Both the position numbers and the translations under genes were made by a program. The notes beneath the pieces were generated by a model. It ran no database searches. It saw only the letters and a program-made list of their open reading frames with translations, and was not told the DNA's origin. This document shows, piece after piece, positions 12,273-23,596 of a stretch of 64,000 bases of DNA. Each line of letters opens with the position of its first letter. The stretch's first letter is position 1. The stretch is from Rana temporaria (taxonomy: Eukaryota; Chordata; Amphibia; Anura; Ranidae), in the NCBI RefSeq assembly GCF_905171775.1, contig NC_053494.1:127999824-128063823 (forward strand), read 5' to 3'.

Positions 12273-12610
12273 GGTTGCAACTTCTCCATTGAGGAGCTCT
12301 GTTTGTTTGGGGTGAAGTTTGTTTGCTTGCTGTTCCCACCCCTCGTTTTTTTGACACTGCCTGGGGACGTCCCACTTGTCAAGACTAAAGGAGCTGTGTT
12401 CGTCCATGGACGAAAGAGAAAATAGGATTTTTATACTCACCGTAAAATCCTTTTCTCTGAAGTCCATGGACGGACACAGCACCCACCCCTCATGTTTGAG
12501 TTTGTACTGCTTTTTGACGAACTGAGCTGCTGAGTGCAGGGTGAGGGGTTATGACCAGGGCAGGGCTGTTCAGCTTTGGTATTATTACATGTTTTTGTAT
12601 ATACAACATG

Positions 12611-14083
12611 CTCTTATCCCCCCAAATCACTGCAAGTATTATTTTTTGCCAACTTGCCCCCTGTCTCTGGGTCTCCTTCTCTTGCAAGTGCCAAGTATGT
12701 GTATGTATGTACTGTGTATGTACTGACCTCAGATCAGCATGTCCCGTCCTCCTGAGTGCTGTGTCCATTCTCCTCCCCCTCCTTCCCTCCTGACATCCGA
12801 GCCAAGGAGAGGGGGGGGGGGACTTCAGTCCGAGTGTTAGTGTGAGGTGGGCAGGAAGGGGGAGGAAGTGAGAGGGAGAGATGCCTCGCAGGGTGTCAGA
12901 AACACCCAAAAGGAAGCAGCAAGCCAGTCAGCGGAGGTGAGAGAACCAGCAGCATGACTCCCCAGCAGCACTAGCGCAGAGGAGGAGGAGGAAGAAGTGA
13001 AATCCTCCTCTGCTTTCAATGTAGGCAGTGACGTCACTGGTTGCCAGACGCCAAGCGGCTATAGCAACCAGTGATCAGTAGTAGGTGGAAGAGGTGGAGG
13101 CAGAGCCAGAGCTATGGCAGCTCGGTCCACCCCTGTTCCCAGACTGTCACTTTCATTGCGGGACACTGTGTTGTCCTGCAATGAAGGTGTCCTACTGCAG
13201 CCTCACTCAAAGCGGCGCCAAGGCAGTCCAGCCCTGCCGCCTGACAGTTTCCTGGCTGTCAGCCTGGTTCACTCCCGATCCTCACTCGCCCTGGAAAAAA
13301 TTATACTCGCAAAATGCGAGTAAAAGAGTGAATTTTTGAGGGCTGTATATGTGTGTGTGTGTGTGTATGTATGTGTGTGTGATATATATATATATATATA
13401 TATAATAGCCAAAAAACGGAAAACGCTTGAAATGCCTCTAAACTCAGCGTCTGGACTCATTTTTTTTGTGTACATGTATACATAATACAACATTGAGTTT
13501 AGGCGCAATTGAAAAAAGTGTCCAACTGTCTCTGAATGTCCGTTTAGCAGCAGCTAAAGTGGACAATGTGAGCCATATATATTGACATACATCGATGTTT
13601 TCATTGTAGAAACATTATAGAGAATTAATTTTAACAGAACATACGCAGGATAAGCTGACAATTGCTGGTCTGTGAACTATCTGACCTCTCAAATTCACAG
13701 AGCTTAGTGAACATTCACAGAGCTTAGTGAATGAAGCTGTGCTCAGTAAACTAATCAGTCAAGATTTTTTTTTTTTCTTGTTTGTCTTTTCAATGTTAAC
13801 ACAGGTTCACCTTTATACGAATGTTCATTATGCTGAGTGAACTTGCACTTTGCTAAGTGAACAGCCTCTACTCCTTTAGTACATCAATAGAAGCTCAAGA
13901 AATCTTGGTCCGGTTGGTTTAAAGTTTATAAATCAAGACAACACTTATATTTTATATACAATTTAGACTGAGCGTACGTGAAATGTACAATATTTAAGGC
14001 AGACTTGTGATACAGTGTGTTCTTATTCCTGTTTATTACCGTTTCTCTGTTAGGACCATATATTTGTCCACCTACAAATCTTA
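12611..14083. other. Intronic sequence with CpG-poor repeats
   Basis: No gene. 12770-13020 is purine-rich (AGAGGGGGGGGGG, GAGGAGGAGGAGGAAG). 13672-13870 has repeated CACAGAGCTTAGTGAA words. No exon or paired element ends were recognised apart from the microsatellite at 13345-13404. Confidence 0.4.
13345..13404. repeat. GT/AT dinucleotide microsatellite
   Basis: An interrupted (GT)n tract is followed directly by a run of (AT)n. Confidence 0.9.
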
Positions 14084-14491
14084 TGCCACGTACACACCAT
14101 CACTTTATGTGATGAAAAAAAACAACGTCACTTTAAATGACCGTGTGTGGGGGAAAACGTTGTTTTATGTCTTGTGAAAAACGACAAAAAAAAAATTGAA
14201 GCATGCTTCAATTTTATGTGTCGTTTTTCAAAACGTCGTTTTTTACTTCACAGAAATTGACCGTGTGTAGCAAAAAACGACTTTAAAACGACGTTTTTAC
14301 ACCCGCGCATGCCCAGAAGCTAGTTATGAAGCGAGCTTCAATGGAAAAAAGTGGTGAACGTAACATTGTGAAAAAACGATGGTGTGTAGGCAACTTCGTC
14401 TTTGAAAATTGAAGTTTCAAAAGCGTCGTTTTTTACTTCACAGAAAATGTCGTTTTTTTTCATCACATAAAGTGATGGTGTGTATGCGGCA
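14084..14491. mobile_element. Family A-related TIR element
   Basis: 408 bp from TGCCACGTACACACCATCAC to the complementary GTGATGGTGTGTATGCGGCA. Flanking triplets are TTA (14081-14083) and TTG (14492-14494), a probable TTA duplication with one change. The interior has internal complementary blocks (AAACGTCGTTTTTTACTTCA). It ends about 395 bp upstream of the PLEKHM3 exon. Confidence 0.75.
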
Positions 14492-14885
14492 TTGGATAGT
14501 TTTATGTCATTAAACTTGACTGTTAAGAATACTCTTGTACTCCTATTACTATTGTGCAATTATTGCATAAATACTTCTCTTTTCTTCTGTTTATTGTGTA
14601 ATATATTTTTGCATTTTACACTGGTTTGTAACACTATGTTACAAATTTTCTGTTATGGTGTTTTTTCTTTGGTTTATTTTGTGATAAAACCAAATAAAAA
14701 TGTATTGATTAAAAAAAAGGAAAAGGAAGCTCATAGAAAAGCAATTGTGAGACATCGAGTGTCTTCTGATCTTTCTAAAATATTTCAGGATCCTGTCAAT
14801 TTGCAATCATATAGTGTCATACAGTATAACCTTTCTAATCTCTCTGATATTTCCTAATGCTTTTTTTGTTTTTTTTTGTTCCTAG

Positions 14886-15821
14886 AACACATGTTGCCAA
14901 ATATTCTCAAAAAGGGATTCCTGGAGACTCGAAAAACTCAAGAAAGCTTTTGGAAGAATTGTTATGCTGAGATATCTCAGTACAAACTGCACATCTATGG
15001 TACTGATAGCAGTGGTAATCACAATGCCATCACTTCTTATCCTCTTGCTAATATAGAAAGCATCACCATTACTGGAAGCCATGAAACCAAACTAGTTGAA
15101 GTATTAATGTCAGATAACAGTCAATTGCAACTGAAAGCAGATTCTGCTTGGGAGGCCTTGGACTGGGGGCAGAAGTTATGGGAGGGAGTACGTGCCTTGA
15201 CTTTAGTTTCAGATTATATGAGCAATCAACATGATGTCATAACAAGGTCTAAAAATGTGGCTGACAACAATTGTGACTATTTAGAAAATCAAAGCTTGTC
15301 AAACAAGCTTACAGAGCTTTCAAGAGCCATGAACTTGACCAATGGTCACCACAAAAACACACTGAAAACAGGGACCCTTTATCGATTAACAATCCATAAC
15401 AACTGGAAGGCCTTCATTTTTGTTCTATCCACTTCACACCTAACGGCGTATCAGTCTAGTTGCCTGGATGAGGATCCATTACTTAGTTATAACGTTAATC
15501 TTTGTGCATCTGTCCAGATGGACACTCTTGATGGGTACGATTCTTGTTTTCAAGTAATTTTTCCTCAAGATGTTCTTCGGCTTCGAACTGAAACCCGCCA
15601 GAAAGCTCAAGAATGGATGGATGCCATTATATCTGCTGCTAATGCTGCTCAACAACAAGATCAGCATCTGCTTGTGCCTCTTAGGAACACACCCAAAGAA
15701 CATCCATCACTTAGGGAGCTGCAGAGGAACAAGCGCCAGTCTGTAACCTCAAGTTTCCTTGGTATCTTGACAACATTAGCTTTGGAGAGAGGTCTCACTG
15801 CTCAAAGCTTCAAGTGTGCAG
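14886..15821 (+). CDS. PLEKHM3: PLEKHM3 internal exon: two PH domains
   Basis: This is an internal coding exon of a PLEKHM-family adaptor, which I recognise as PLEKHM3. The acceptor is a T-rich tract ending in TTCCTAG (AG at 14884-14885). The donor is GCAG|GTAAAA with GT at 15822-15823. The exon begins with the last two bases of a split codon (likely Glu, Gln or Lys) and ends with the first base of a Gly codon. Both introns are therefore phase 1 and the exon is symmetric at 936 bp. PH1 spans about 14906-15196 (KKGFLETRK, SFWKNCYAE, closing Trp in QKLWEGV). PH2 spans about 15359-15643 (KTGTLYRL, WKAFIFVLS, QEWMDAI). The tail, ERGLTAQSFKCAG, leads into the family's C-terminal zinc-binding region, whose exon I could not find. 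PH domains bind phosphoinositides, and PLEKHM proteins act on endosomes and lysosomes or as signalling scaffolds. The reading frame is intact. PLEKHM1 is the main alternative; the two-PH layout and the KRQSV...LERGLTAQSFKCAG tail favour PLEKHM3. Confidence 0.88.
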
Positions 15822-16110
15822 GTAAAAAAATATTTAAAGTCTAAGATCACTCAAAGTGAACACACCTTGATACAGGTTCAACAGCTAAGCCAAGCACATG
15901 ATCTGATAAATAATTGATTTGGATGCTTTCAGTTTTTTTTTCATAGACATCTTTAAGCCATGTCAATCTTCTATTTTTCTACAAGGCAAGTTTTAAGCAT
16001 AATAAAACATAACTAGACAATACTGATGATAATGTGAGATAACAATGGTTACAAAGGGTTTAGAAGTTTAAATTTGTTAAAGCATATCTAAACCCGAAAA
16101 GAAAAACATA
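15822..16110 (+). other. Start of the downstream PLEKHM3 intron
   Basis: The donor GTAAAA opens the intron at 15822. In-frame read-through adds only a few codons (KKIFKV) before a stop at 15842-15844, supporting splicing here. No repeat is recognisable in the next 270 bp. Confidence 0.8.
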
Positions 16111-16854
16111 GGGCTAGATTCAGGTAGGGGTGCGCAATATAACGGCGGTGCAGCGTATCGTATTTACGCTACGCCGCCGCAACTTACAGGAGCAAGTGCA
16201 GTATTCACAAAGCACTTGCTCCGTAAGTTGCGGCGGCGTAGCGTAAATGGGGCCGGCGTAAGCGCGCGTAATTCAAATGTGTAAGGGGGGGCGTGTTTTA
16301 TGTTAATGTGTGTTGACCTGACGTGATTGCCGTTTTGTACGAATGGCGCATTCGCCGTCCGTGTACATATCCCAGTGTGCATTGCTCTAAATGACGTCGC
16401 AAGGACGTCATTGGTTTAGACTTGAACGTAAATTACGTCCAGCCCTATTCGCGAACGACTTACGCAAACGACGTAAAAAATTCAAAAATCGAAGCGGGAA
16501 CGACGTCCATACTTAACATTGAGTGCGCCGCATAGAAGCAGGCACAACGTTACGCCGAAAAAGCCTTACGCAAACAACGTAAAAAACTAACGCCGGGCGC
16601 AAGTACGTTTGTGACTTGGCGTATCGAGGTAATTTGCATACTCTCCGCCGAAAACGACGGGAGCGCCACCTAGCGGCCAGCGTGAGAATTCACCCTAAGA
16701 TACGACGGCGTAAGAGACTTATGCCAGTCGTATCTTAGGCTAATGTCGGCGTATCTAGCTTTCTGAATACAGAAAGTAGATACGCCGGCGCAGCTTTGAA
16801 TTTACGCGGCGTATCTATGGATACGCCGGCGTAATTCTTTGCTGAATCTATCCC
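16111..16854. mobile_element. Family B TIR element
   Basis: 744 bp from GGGCTAGATTCAGG to GCTGAATCTATCCC, flanked by ATA on both sides (16108-16110 and 16855-16857). The interior is rich in palindromic words such as TACGCCGGCGTA and TACGCTACGCCGCCGCAACTT. There is no transposase. The 3-bp duplication and GG-starting ends fit PIF/Harbinger non-autonomous elements. Confidence 0.8.
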
Positions 16855-16876
16855 ATAGTATATTACAGCTTACCAG

Positions 16877-17086
16877 TCCGTAAAAGGTTAGTTTCCCTTT
16901 ACAGAAAAATTGTGAACCAACACTGGACACCCTCCCCCACCCTTTCGGTTCCTGCTGTACTTACCTTTGGGGGTTGCTGATCTGTCAGCAGCCCTGCAAT
17001 TGCCCCAGTCGTCCAGATATTTGAAATCTCCACTCTTTTCTATTTCGTCTCTACATTTTTTATAAGTGTAAACTAACACTTTAAAG
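16877..17086. mobile_element. Short family C-like TIR fragment
   Basis: GTAAAAGGTTAGTTTCCCTTT on the left pairs imperfectly with AGTGTAAACTAACACTTTAAAG on the right. A second family C end, TTAAAGTGGTTTTAAACCC, begins at 17081 and pairs with AGAACCACTTTAA nearby. Boundaries are approximate. Confidence 0.45.
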
Positions 17087-17700
17087 TGGTTTTAAACCCT
17101 TTAGAACCACTTTAACCTACAGGTAAGCCTAGATTAAGGCTTACCTGTAGGTGCTTGAAATATCTCCTAGACCTACACGGTTTAGGAGATCTTTACAAAA
17201 ATCACAGGGGCCGATGTCTACGGCGCATGCGCCGTAGACAACGGCAAAGGCGCACTTTAGCAAAGACGATCGTGCCGTTCCTAATGGAGGCCGTGCCGTG
17301 ACTGCCAGCTCCCGCATCATCGCGGCTCCAGCCAATCACAGCGCCGGAGCCGTGATACCCGGAAGTAACACCCGAGAGAGATGGCAGCCGCCCGAGCAGT
17401 GAACAAGGGCGGCTGTGGGGGCTTATTACATATTATTAGAACATATTACTGTATAACTAAATACTTTTTAACATATTTAACAGACCAAAGAGACAAAGCA
17501 AATAAGAGATGTTCATTCTAAAGGTTTACATACATTTTCATTTAGGATGATTTATGCCCTGAAAACTACATTCGGTCAATAGAGTTACCAGAGATGCCAC
17601 TTGCAACTTTCAAAAAAATATTTTAAATTTTGAAAGCTAAAGACAATGTCAATAGTGCACACATCAGGGAACAAGAGCTCCATGAAGTTATAGTCTAATC

Positions 17701-18619
17701 CAGGGTTTGACAAATTTGCTTGGAATCTAGGAGCTAGCTAAAAAAGTTAGGAGCCAGAAAACGCGCCCCGTCCCGACGAGCTCGCACGCAGAAGCGAACG
17801 CATATGTAAGTAGCGCCCGCATATGTAAACGGTATTCAAACCACACATGAGGTATCGCCGCGATCGTTAGAGCGAGAGCAATAATTCTAGCTCTAGACCT
17901 CCTCTGCAACTCAAAACATGCAACCTGTAGATTTTTTTAAACGTCGCCTATGGAGATTTTAAAGGGTAAAAGTTTGTCGCCATTCCACGAGCGGACGCAA
18001 TTTTGAAGCGTGACATGTTGGGTATCAATTTACTCGGCGTAACATTATCTTTCACAATAAAAAAAAATTGGGATAACTTTACTGTTGTCTTATTTTTTAA
18101 TTAAAAAAAAGTATATTTTTCCCCAAAAAAAGTGCGTTTGTAAGAACGCTGCGCAAATACGGCGTGACAGAAAGTATTGCAACGATCACCATTTTATTCT
18201 CTAGGCTGTTAGAACAAAAAATATATATAATGTTTCTACTTAGAGGGAAGGAGTTGGCAGTGAAAATAGTGAAAGATTACACATTAGAAAGCGGTTTAAC
18301 TTGTAATGCCAACGGCCACCACCAGATGGCGCCAGCTCACAGAAGGTCACAGCTCACAGAAGGAAGAGCTTGGGACTTCGCAAAGCCGCGGCCTCAATTA
18401 CCATCCGTCGTGGGCCCGCCGCGATCGCGCGGCGGGGGCGCACGGAGACACAGGATCCTGTGACTCCGTGCGCACCCACCTCCCCCGCTGCGCCCGGTAA
18501 TTGAGGCCGCCGATTTGCGGCCTTGTAGGCCGCGGCCTCAATTACCGGCCGCCGCGGGTGCCAGATCACAATTTCTTGTCGCAATTGCGACCTGGCGCCC
18601 GGATTTTGTCGACCCCCTG
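17701..18619. mobile_element. hAT-type non-autonomous element
   Basis: 919 bp between a perfect 8-bp duplication, GTCTAATC (17693-17700 and 18620-18627). The ends are CAGGGTTTGACAAA and TTTTGTCGACCCCCTG, the CAGGG...CCCTG form usual for hAT elements. The right third (18380-18600) is very GC-rich with inverted words (GCCGCGGCCTCAATTACC). No transposase ORF is visible. Confidence 0.88.
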
Positions 18620-18627
18620 GTCTAATC

Positions 18628-20107
18628 TTTGTACATGTATCCTGAACACTTTTATATGCGTTTGGTGTCATCCTACCAAACCGACCTTGACTTTTAGGTT
18701 GGCAGAACTTTGCATACAAACACGAACGCCCATACAGTATAACTCACTTATCTACAGTAAGTATTCATGCACTTTTAGTCTGCTCTTAAGTCTATGTCTT
18801 AAGAATAGCCATATACTGTATGGCTTAATAGTAGTGTGCAGTGTGACCCTTTTGGAGTATTTCTATAGCCGCTAGCTATAATCACTGCAGGAAAGAAATG
18901 TGCACAGTCTATGGGCTGCCTACTCTAAAAGCTAGTTACAAATTATTGTTTTGCCATTTTTGTTTAGCATACAATAGCCGACTGGGGAGATTTGTCCATT
19001 ACAGTGGTTGTAAAGTTAGTGATGACAATTACTTGCAGCCCCTCTGTAATAACTAGCTATACTGTGCAGTGTCTTTGTTTTTTTATTTAAATCATTCAAC
19101 TAAATGCCCTATTTCACATCACTGTTTTGTGGTCATGTGACATTCTGCTGCTCTCCTTCCCCGATCTGAGGATTACAGCAGGAGGGGCTGAGATTCCCAT
19201 CTGACGTCAGCTGGGAGGTCACATAACCACACATCGGCGATGTGAAAGAAGATATTTAGCTGTATAATTAAAAAAAAGCACAGATACTACACAGTATAGC
19301 TTGTTATTACAGAAGGGCTTCCAGTAATTGTCATCGCTAACTTTGCAAACACATAGAAAAGCAGTGGGAGGGGAAGGGCGGGGAAGAGATGGCTCACAGA
19401 CTAGGAACTGACAGGCAAGGAGGGAGGGGGAGAGACCCTGAGCACAGCAGGATGATGGAGGCACGTAAACTTGACCACAATATTGTGGATCAGCAGCGAT
19501 GATTACCATGGTCCGTTCCCATAGGGGGACACAGGAACAGGCAGGATCAACCAGGTATTTCCAGCATAGAAAGGGACAAATAACACTGCATGGCTTCGCC
19601 CAGGAAACCAACCAGAGGGCGCATGAGCGCCCCCTGCACAGTGGGTAACCCGATGCGGGTGGCCGGCGAATGCGATCGCTGCCTGCCACGCGCAATCGCG
19701 TTTCACCAGTGGGAGCTTGTGGTTTGTGTGTGTAAATGCACAAATCTCTGTGCTGTCTGAGGCGAGGAGGACAGATCGTGTCTTTCTACAAAGTAGAAAA
19801 CACGATCTGTCATTTCCTGTAGTGAGTTTCCTTCCCCACATAGTTAGAACACACCATAGGGAACACAATTAACCCCTTGATCGCCCCCTAGTGTTAACCC
19901 CTTTCCTGCCAGTGACATTTACATAGTAACAGTGCATATTTATAGCACTGATTGCTCTGTAAATGTTAATGGTTCCAAAAATGTGTCAAAAGTATCTGAC
20001 CTGTCCGCCACAATGTCGCAATACCGAAAAACAATCGCCATTACTAGTAAAAAATTAAAAACGCCATATAAATGCCATAAATCTTTCCCATAGTTTGTAG
20101 ACACTAT
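18628..20107. other. Intron with inverted-repeat and family D fragments
   Basis: 19000-19345 contains complementary arms (TTAGTGATGACAATTACTTG; CAGTAATTGTCATCGCTAAC), so it is probably one old TIR element. 19870-20107 is the left part of a family D element (CCCCCTAGTGTTAACCCCTT, TTACTAGTAAAAAATT). That element is interrupted by the family B copy that follows and resumes at 20780. Confidence 0.55.
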
Positions 20108-20779
20108 GGCCCGGATTCAGAAAGGAGTTACGACGGCATATCTCCAGATACGCCGTCGTAACTCTGAGTGTGAGGCGTTGCATCTCCGCGCCTGATTCAT
20201 AGAATCGGATACGCCTCACTGTTGCCTAGATACGAGCAGCGTAAGTCTCCTACGCATATTTACGCTGGCCGCTAGGTGGCGCTTCCGTTGATTTCTGCGT
20301 AGAATATGTAAATGAGCTAGATTCAGAAACGTACGTGGGCCCGGCGCATTGATTTACGTTGTTTACGTAAGGCTTTTTTCGGCGTAAAGTTACCCCTGCT
20401 ATATGAGGCGTAGCCAATGTTAAGTATGGACGTCGGGACAGCGTTGAATTACGCGTCGTTTACGTTCACGTCTAAAGCATTGACTATTTGCGGCGTGATT
20501 TAGAGCATGCGCACTGGGATACTTTCACGGACGGCGCATGCGCCGTTCGTAAGGAGCGTCAATTATGTGGGGTCACGATTAATTACCATACAACACGCCC
20601 CCTACCAGCCTATTTTGAATTTGGCGGGCTTACGCCGGCCCATATACGCTACGCCGCCGTAACTTCGGGCGCAAGTTCTTTCTGAATACGGAACTTGCCT
20701 CTCAAAATTACGGCGGCGTAGCGTATATGAGATACGCTACGCCCGCCTAAAGATAGCCATTTCTTTCTGAATCCGGGCC
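20108..20779. mobile_element. Family B TIR element inside a family D copy
   Basis: 672 bp from GGCCCGGATTCAGAAA to TTTCTGAATCCGGGCC (perfect 16-bp TIRs), flanked by TAT on both sides. The host reads GACACTAT before and TATAACTTTTG after. The related uninterrupted sequence at 34536-34556 reads ACGCTATAACTTTTGCGC, which confirms that TAT is a 3-bp target duplication. Confidence 0.9.
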
Positions 20780-20880
20780 TATAACTTTTGTGCTAACCAA
20801 CATGTATTGCCGTTTTTTTTTTGTTTGTTTTTTTTAACTGGCCTAGGAAAACTGAGAAAAACCATATATATGAGGAAAAC

Positions 20881-20885
20881 TATTT

Positions 20886-20913
<28 letters not shown>
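20881..20913. repeat. (TTTA)n microsatellite
   Basis: About eight tandem TTTA units run into an (AT)n tail. Confidence 0.9.
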
Positions 20914-20916
<3 letters not shown>

Positions 20917-20919
20917 TAT

Positions 20920-21222
20920 ATATATAGCCGAAATAGGACTTGGCTCTTCATGGCGCCTCCTAGTCTGTGCGCAGGCGCCGTATAGCGCCGTGAAGAGCCG
21001 AGTCCTACTCCTGCTATTTTCGGGAAGCGTGACGCGCCATAGCCGGCCGTCAATCATGTTCCCTCTGCATAGGAACGCCCATTCCCCGCGGGGAGTCTGA
21101 AACTTAACTACGTGATTAAACTGTGAGTACAGCCCAAAAAAATAAAATAAAGGCATACTGTAGCTTGCGCTAGTATGCTGAATTTCATGGTAGAAACTTG
21201 TTTTTTAGGGTGAACCACCGCT
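20920..21222. mobile_element. Truncated family C element
   Basis: The right end, AGGGTGAACCACCGCT followed by TTAA (21223-21226), is identical in form to the complete family C copy at 36047-36556. Internal text such as GCGTGACGCGCCATAG and AGGAACGCCCATTCCCCG also matches that copy. The left terminus is missing. Confidence 0.7.
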
Positions 21223-21226
21223 TTAA

Positions 21227-22539
21227 ACTGCTATTAAAGTGTATGTAAACCCTAATTCTAAAAATTAGCGACTACTTTCCTTTGTCGCTCACAACTAATG
21301 TTTATGTGCCTCCTATTTAATTTAGAAGGGAAAGGCTTAGTAAATAGTGGCGATCCTGCCAGTCCGCTTCAGAGGGATCCTCTTCCTGTTTGTTCTTGAT
21401 AATGCCAAGCACAAAATCAGATCCATGCTAGTGCCTAAACATTTTTGTTCGTGATTAGTGACTGGAGTTCAAATCTTTATTTATTTTTTATTGAATTGAC
21501 ATTTAACCCAAAGTATATACACTGTCAGTTCTAAGTCGTAGGAACCCAAGACTTCCATTCTCACCACTCTGTTTAGAAGAAGAAAACTGTTGTTGGGAGA
21601 GAAGGGCTTTGCTGCAAATTCTTCAGTTATTTAGTGCAAATTCCAGTAATTGTAGTCATTGTGTCGTAGTTGAATGGTACATAATGCAGACGAAGCCAGT
21701 TCTAATTGAGACCTTACAGGAGGTACAAATCCTTTCTTTGTTTAGCTTGACAAATTAGTGCCAGAAAGTGGCAAGGTCCGAGTGGTAATCAAAGACAAGA
21801 AACACAAAGATGGAACTTAAAGCTACAGTAATAACCCGCTCTTGTCCTGCCAAAGGGGGCGAACAAGTAAAGACCAATGCTTGTTGAAGTTTCCTTTTTG
21901 TTCAGAATTCCCTTGACATGTGAGCGACTCAGGGCTGCCTTATTTATTTAGTTAAAGTGATTAAATTGTAATAGCCTGGGACAGGCCATTGTCTTTCCAC
22001 CTAATCCCAGCTCCACAGACTCCAGCTGTCTCCATTAATTGATTGACAATGGCCTACTGATAAGGAAACATGTTGGTAGGACCAAATTTTTTCCTCGTGC
22101 ACTTTAAGTTGAATTAGGCTGTACTTTTTCTATTTGTTCAACCCTGCACTATGACAAAGGCTGAGAAATGCAAACAAATCAGATGAGAATTGAGATTTGT
22201 GTGAATAGGCGTAGAGAAGCTGAGTCTTGTAGAAGGTTTTAAAAATGATTTGAAGTGTGTCTGGATCTCTGTATGACAGATTTGTTTGCTTAGTGCTTTC
22301 CCTTTCACTCTACATATTGGAGGTTTTATATGAAAATCTTTAAGCGACCACCCATCGATTCTTATTATTTAATGTCAACTGTACATACATTCTACAACCA
22401 TCCTATTGGCCAGAGAGTCTAAACTTTTTTCATTTTTTCAAGCGATGGCTCAGTAGAAGTTTTGTTGATGTACTAAAGATTGCCTTCTTTTCATATATCT
22501 TCTTAAAGCAAAACTTTGGGAAAGATGAAATCTCTACTT
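21227..22539. other. Intron without repeats by eye; CNE candidate
   Basis: This is one of the longest stretches without a recognisable repeat. 21700-22060 (for example TTAATTGATTGACAATGGCC and AGCCTGGGACAGGCCATTG) has the complex, balanced composition typical of conserved non-coding elements. There is no open frame or splice-site pair. Conservation is a guess that needs alignment. Confidence 0.3.
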
Positions 22540-23396
22540 CAGGGCTCAACATTTCAAGTCCTGAGCTACTAGCCAGGCCTCAGGAGTTACTCGCCACCAG
22601 TTGCCCCACCCAACCCCTACCCTGCCCCTGATTCTGCCCCTAATCACGCCACTGTAAATTATCTCATGAAATTTTAACAACTTCTTTAACAATATTAACA
22701 AAAAGCATTGTGATAAATTTAAAAAGGATAAAATATGATTGGCACTATAGGCACTGTTCACATTATTACCGCCTTGTTAAGTAAATATGCTCTACCTATA
22801 GAGTGCAGGGTTGTGAGGTGCACTATGTACAGAGTGCAAGGTTGTGAGGAGGGGTCAAGTCCCGGGGAAAAAAGTGTGGGAACTCCCACCCAACATCCAT
22901 TCCCCTGCCAAAAAAAAATAAAAAATTATACGCTCGTATGCATAATTACTAAACTGCGTGTTTTTTGTTTTTTTTTCGATCCACTGTACCTTAGTAATCC
23001 TTCATGTTACTGGCCGCTTCCTGTATATGGATTCATCGGGAAGTGTGCGGGTATTCCGTCAAGAAGCTCTTTCTAAATCCCGCAATAACTAGTGGCAGAC
23101 CTCCGCAATGTCTCCTGGGAACAATGACAAAAGCTCCCAGGAGACATTGCGGCATCGAGGAAGTGACGGAATACCCGCACACTACATGATGAATCCATAT
23201 ACAGGAAGCGGCCAGTAACATAAAGGATTACTAAGGTTCGCCTGCCCCTGACAGTGACTCGAGCTGGGCATCGCCGCTTGGTGAAGGATTGGCTCGGGCG
23301 GCTCGGCTGCTCTAGTCCTGCAAAGGGAACTGAGTTCCTGCTGTGAAAAAGTGCAGAAACTCTGTTCCCACGCGTTCCCGCAGGACTTGAGCCCTG
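22540..23396. mobile_element. Candidate TIR element carrying minisatellite units
   Basis: CAGGGCTCAA...TTCAAGTCCTG at the left (22540-22563) and CAGGACTTGAGCCCTG at the right are complementary in part, in the style of hAT ends. No flanking duplication was found. The interior holds two units of the 30-bp minisatellite seen to the right, plus the palindrome at 22989-23236. Confidence 0.5.
22989..23236. repeat. Long near-perfect palindrome
   Basis: Two arms of roughly 80-110 bp pair: CCTTAGTAATCCTT, ACTGGCCGCTTCCTGTATATGG and GCGGGTATTCCGTCA on the left, with their complements on the right. A second inner hairpin (GCAATGTCTCCTGGGA / TCCCAGGAGACATTGC) fills the centre. Confidence 0.85.
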
Positions 23397-23596
23397 GTTG
23401 TGAGGTGCACTATGTACAGAGTGCAGGGTTGCGAGGTGCGTAACGTACAGAGTGCAGGGTTGCGAGGTGCGCTACCTGCCGAATGCAGGGTTGAGGGGTG
23501 CACTTTGTACCGAGTGCAGGGTTGAGGGGTGCACTTCGTACTGAGTGCAGGGTTGAGGGATGCGCTACATACAGTGTGCAGGGCTGAGGGATGTGC
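23397..23596. repeat. Minisatellite, about 30-bp units
   Basis: About six to seven tandem units based on AGAGTGCAGGGTTG followed by a (C/A)GAGGTGC(A/G)CTA-type stretch. Two more units occur at about 22800-22855 inside the neighbouring candidate element. Confidence 0.85.

Larger units (their letters stand above)
9724..12610 (+). mobile_element. Rearranged DIRS-type retrotransposon
   Basis: Inverted terminal blocks bracket the element. 9724-9769 pairs with 12376-12421 (TTTCTCTTTCGTCCATGG, CTCCTTTAGTCTTGACA), and 9808-9868 pairs with 12550-12610 (ACCAAAGCTGAACAGCCC). Between them, in order, are a GC-rich leader without coding sense (9870-10500), an inverted RNase H segment, the rest of RNase H and a tyrosine recombinase. 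That order and the inverted termini define DIRS elements, which integrate by recombinase rather than by an integrase. Gag and most of the reverse transcriptase are missing. The right end carries an extra copy of the GTCCATGGACG core at 12461-12473, as expected for the internal complementary region of DIRS elements. Confidence 0.87.

Noticed and set aside
14480..14885. ORF just upstream of, and TTG start extending, the PLEKHM3 exon
   Set aside because: The sequence is AT-rich and runs through the polypyrimidine tract. The AG at 14884-14885 is a good acceptor, so this is intron.
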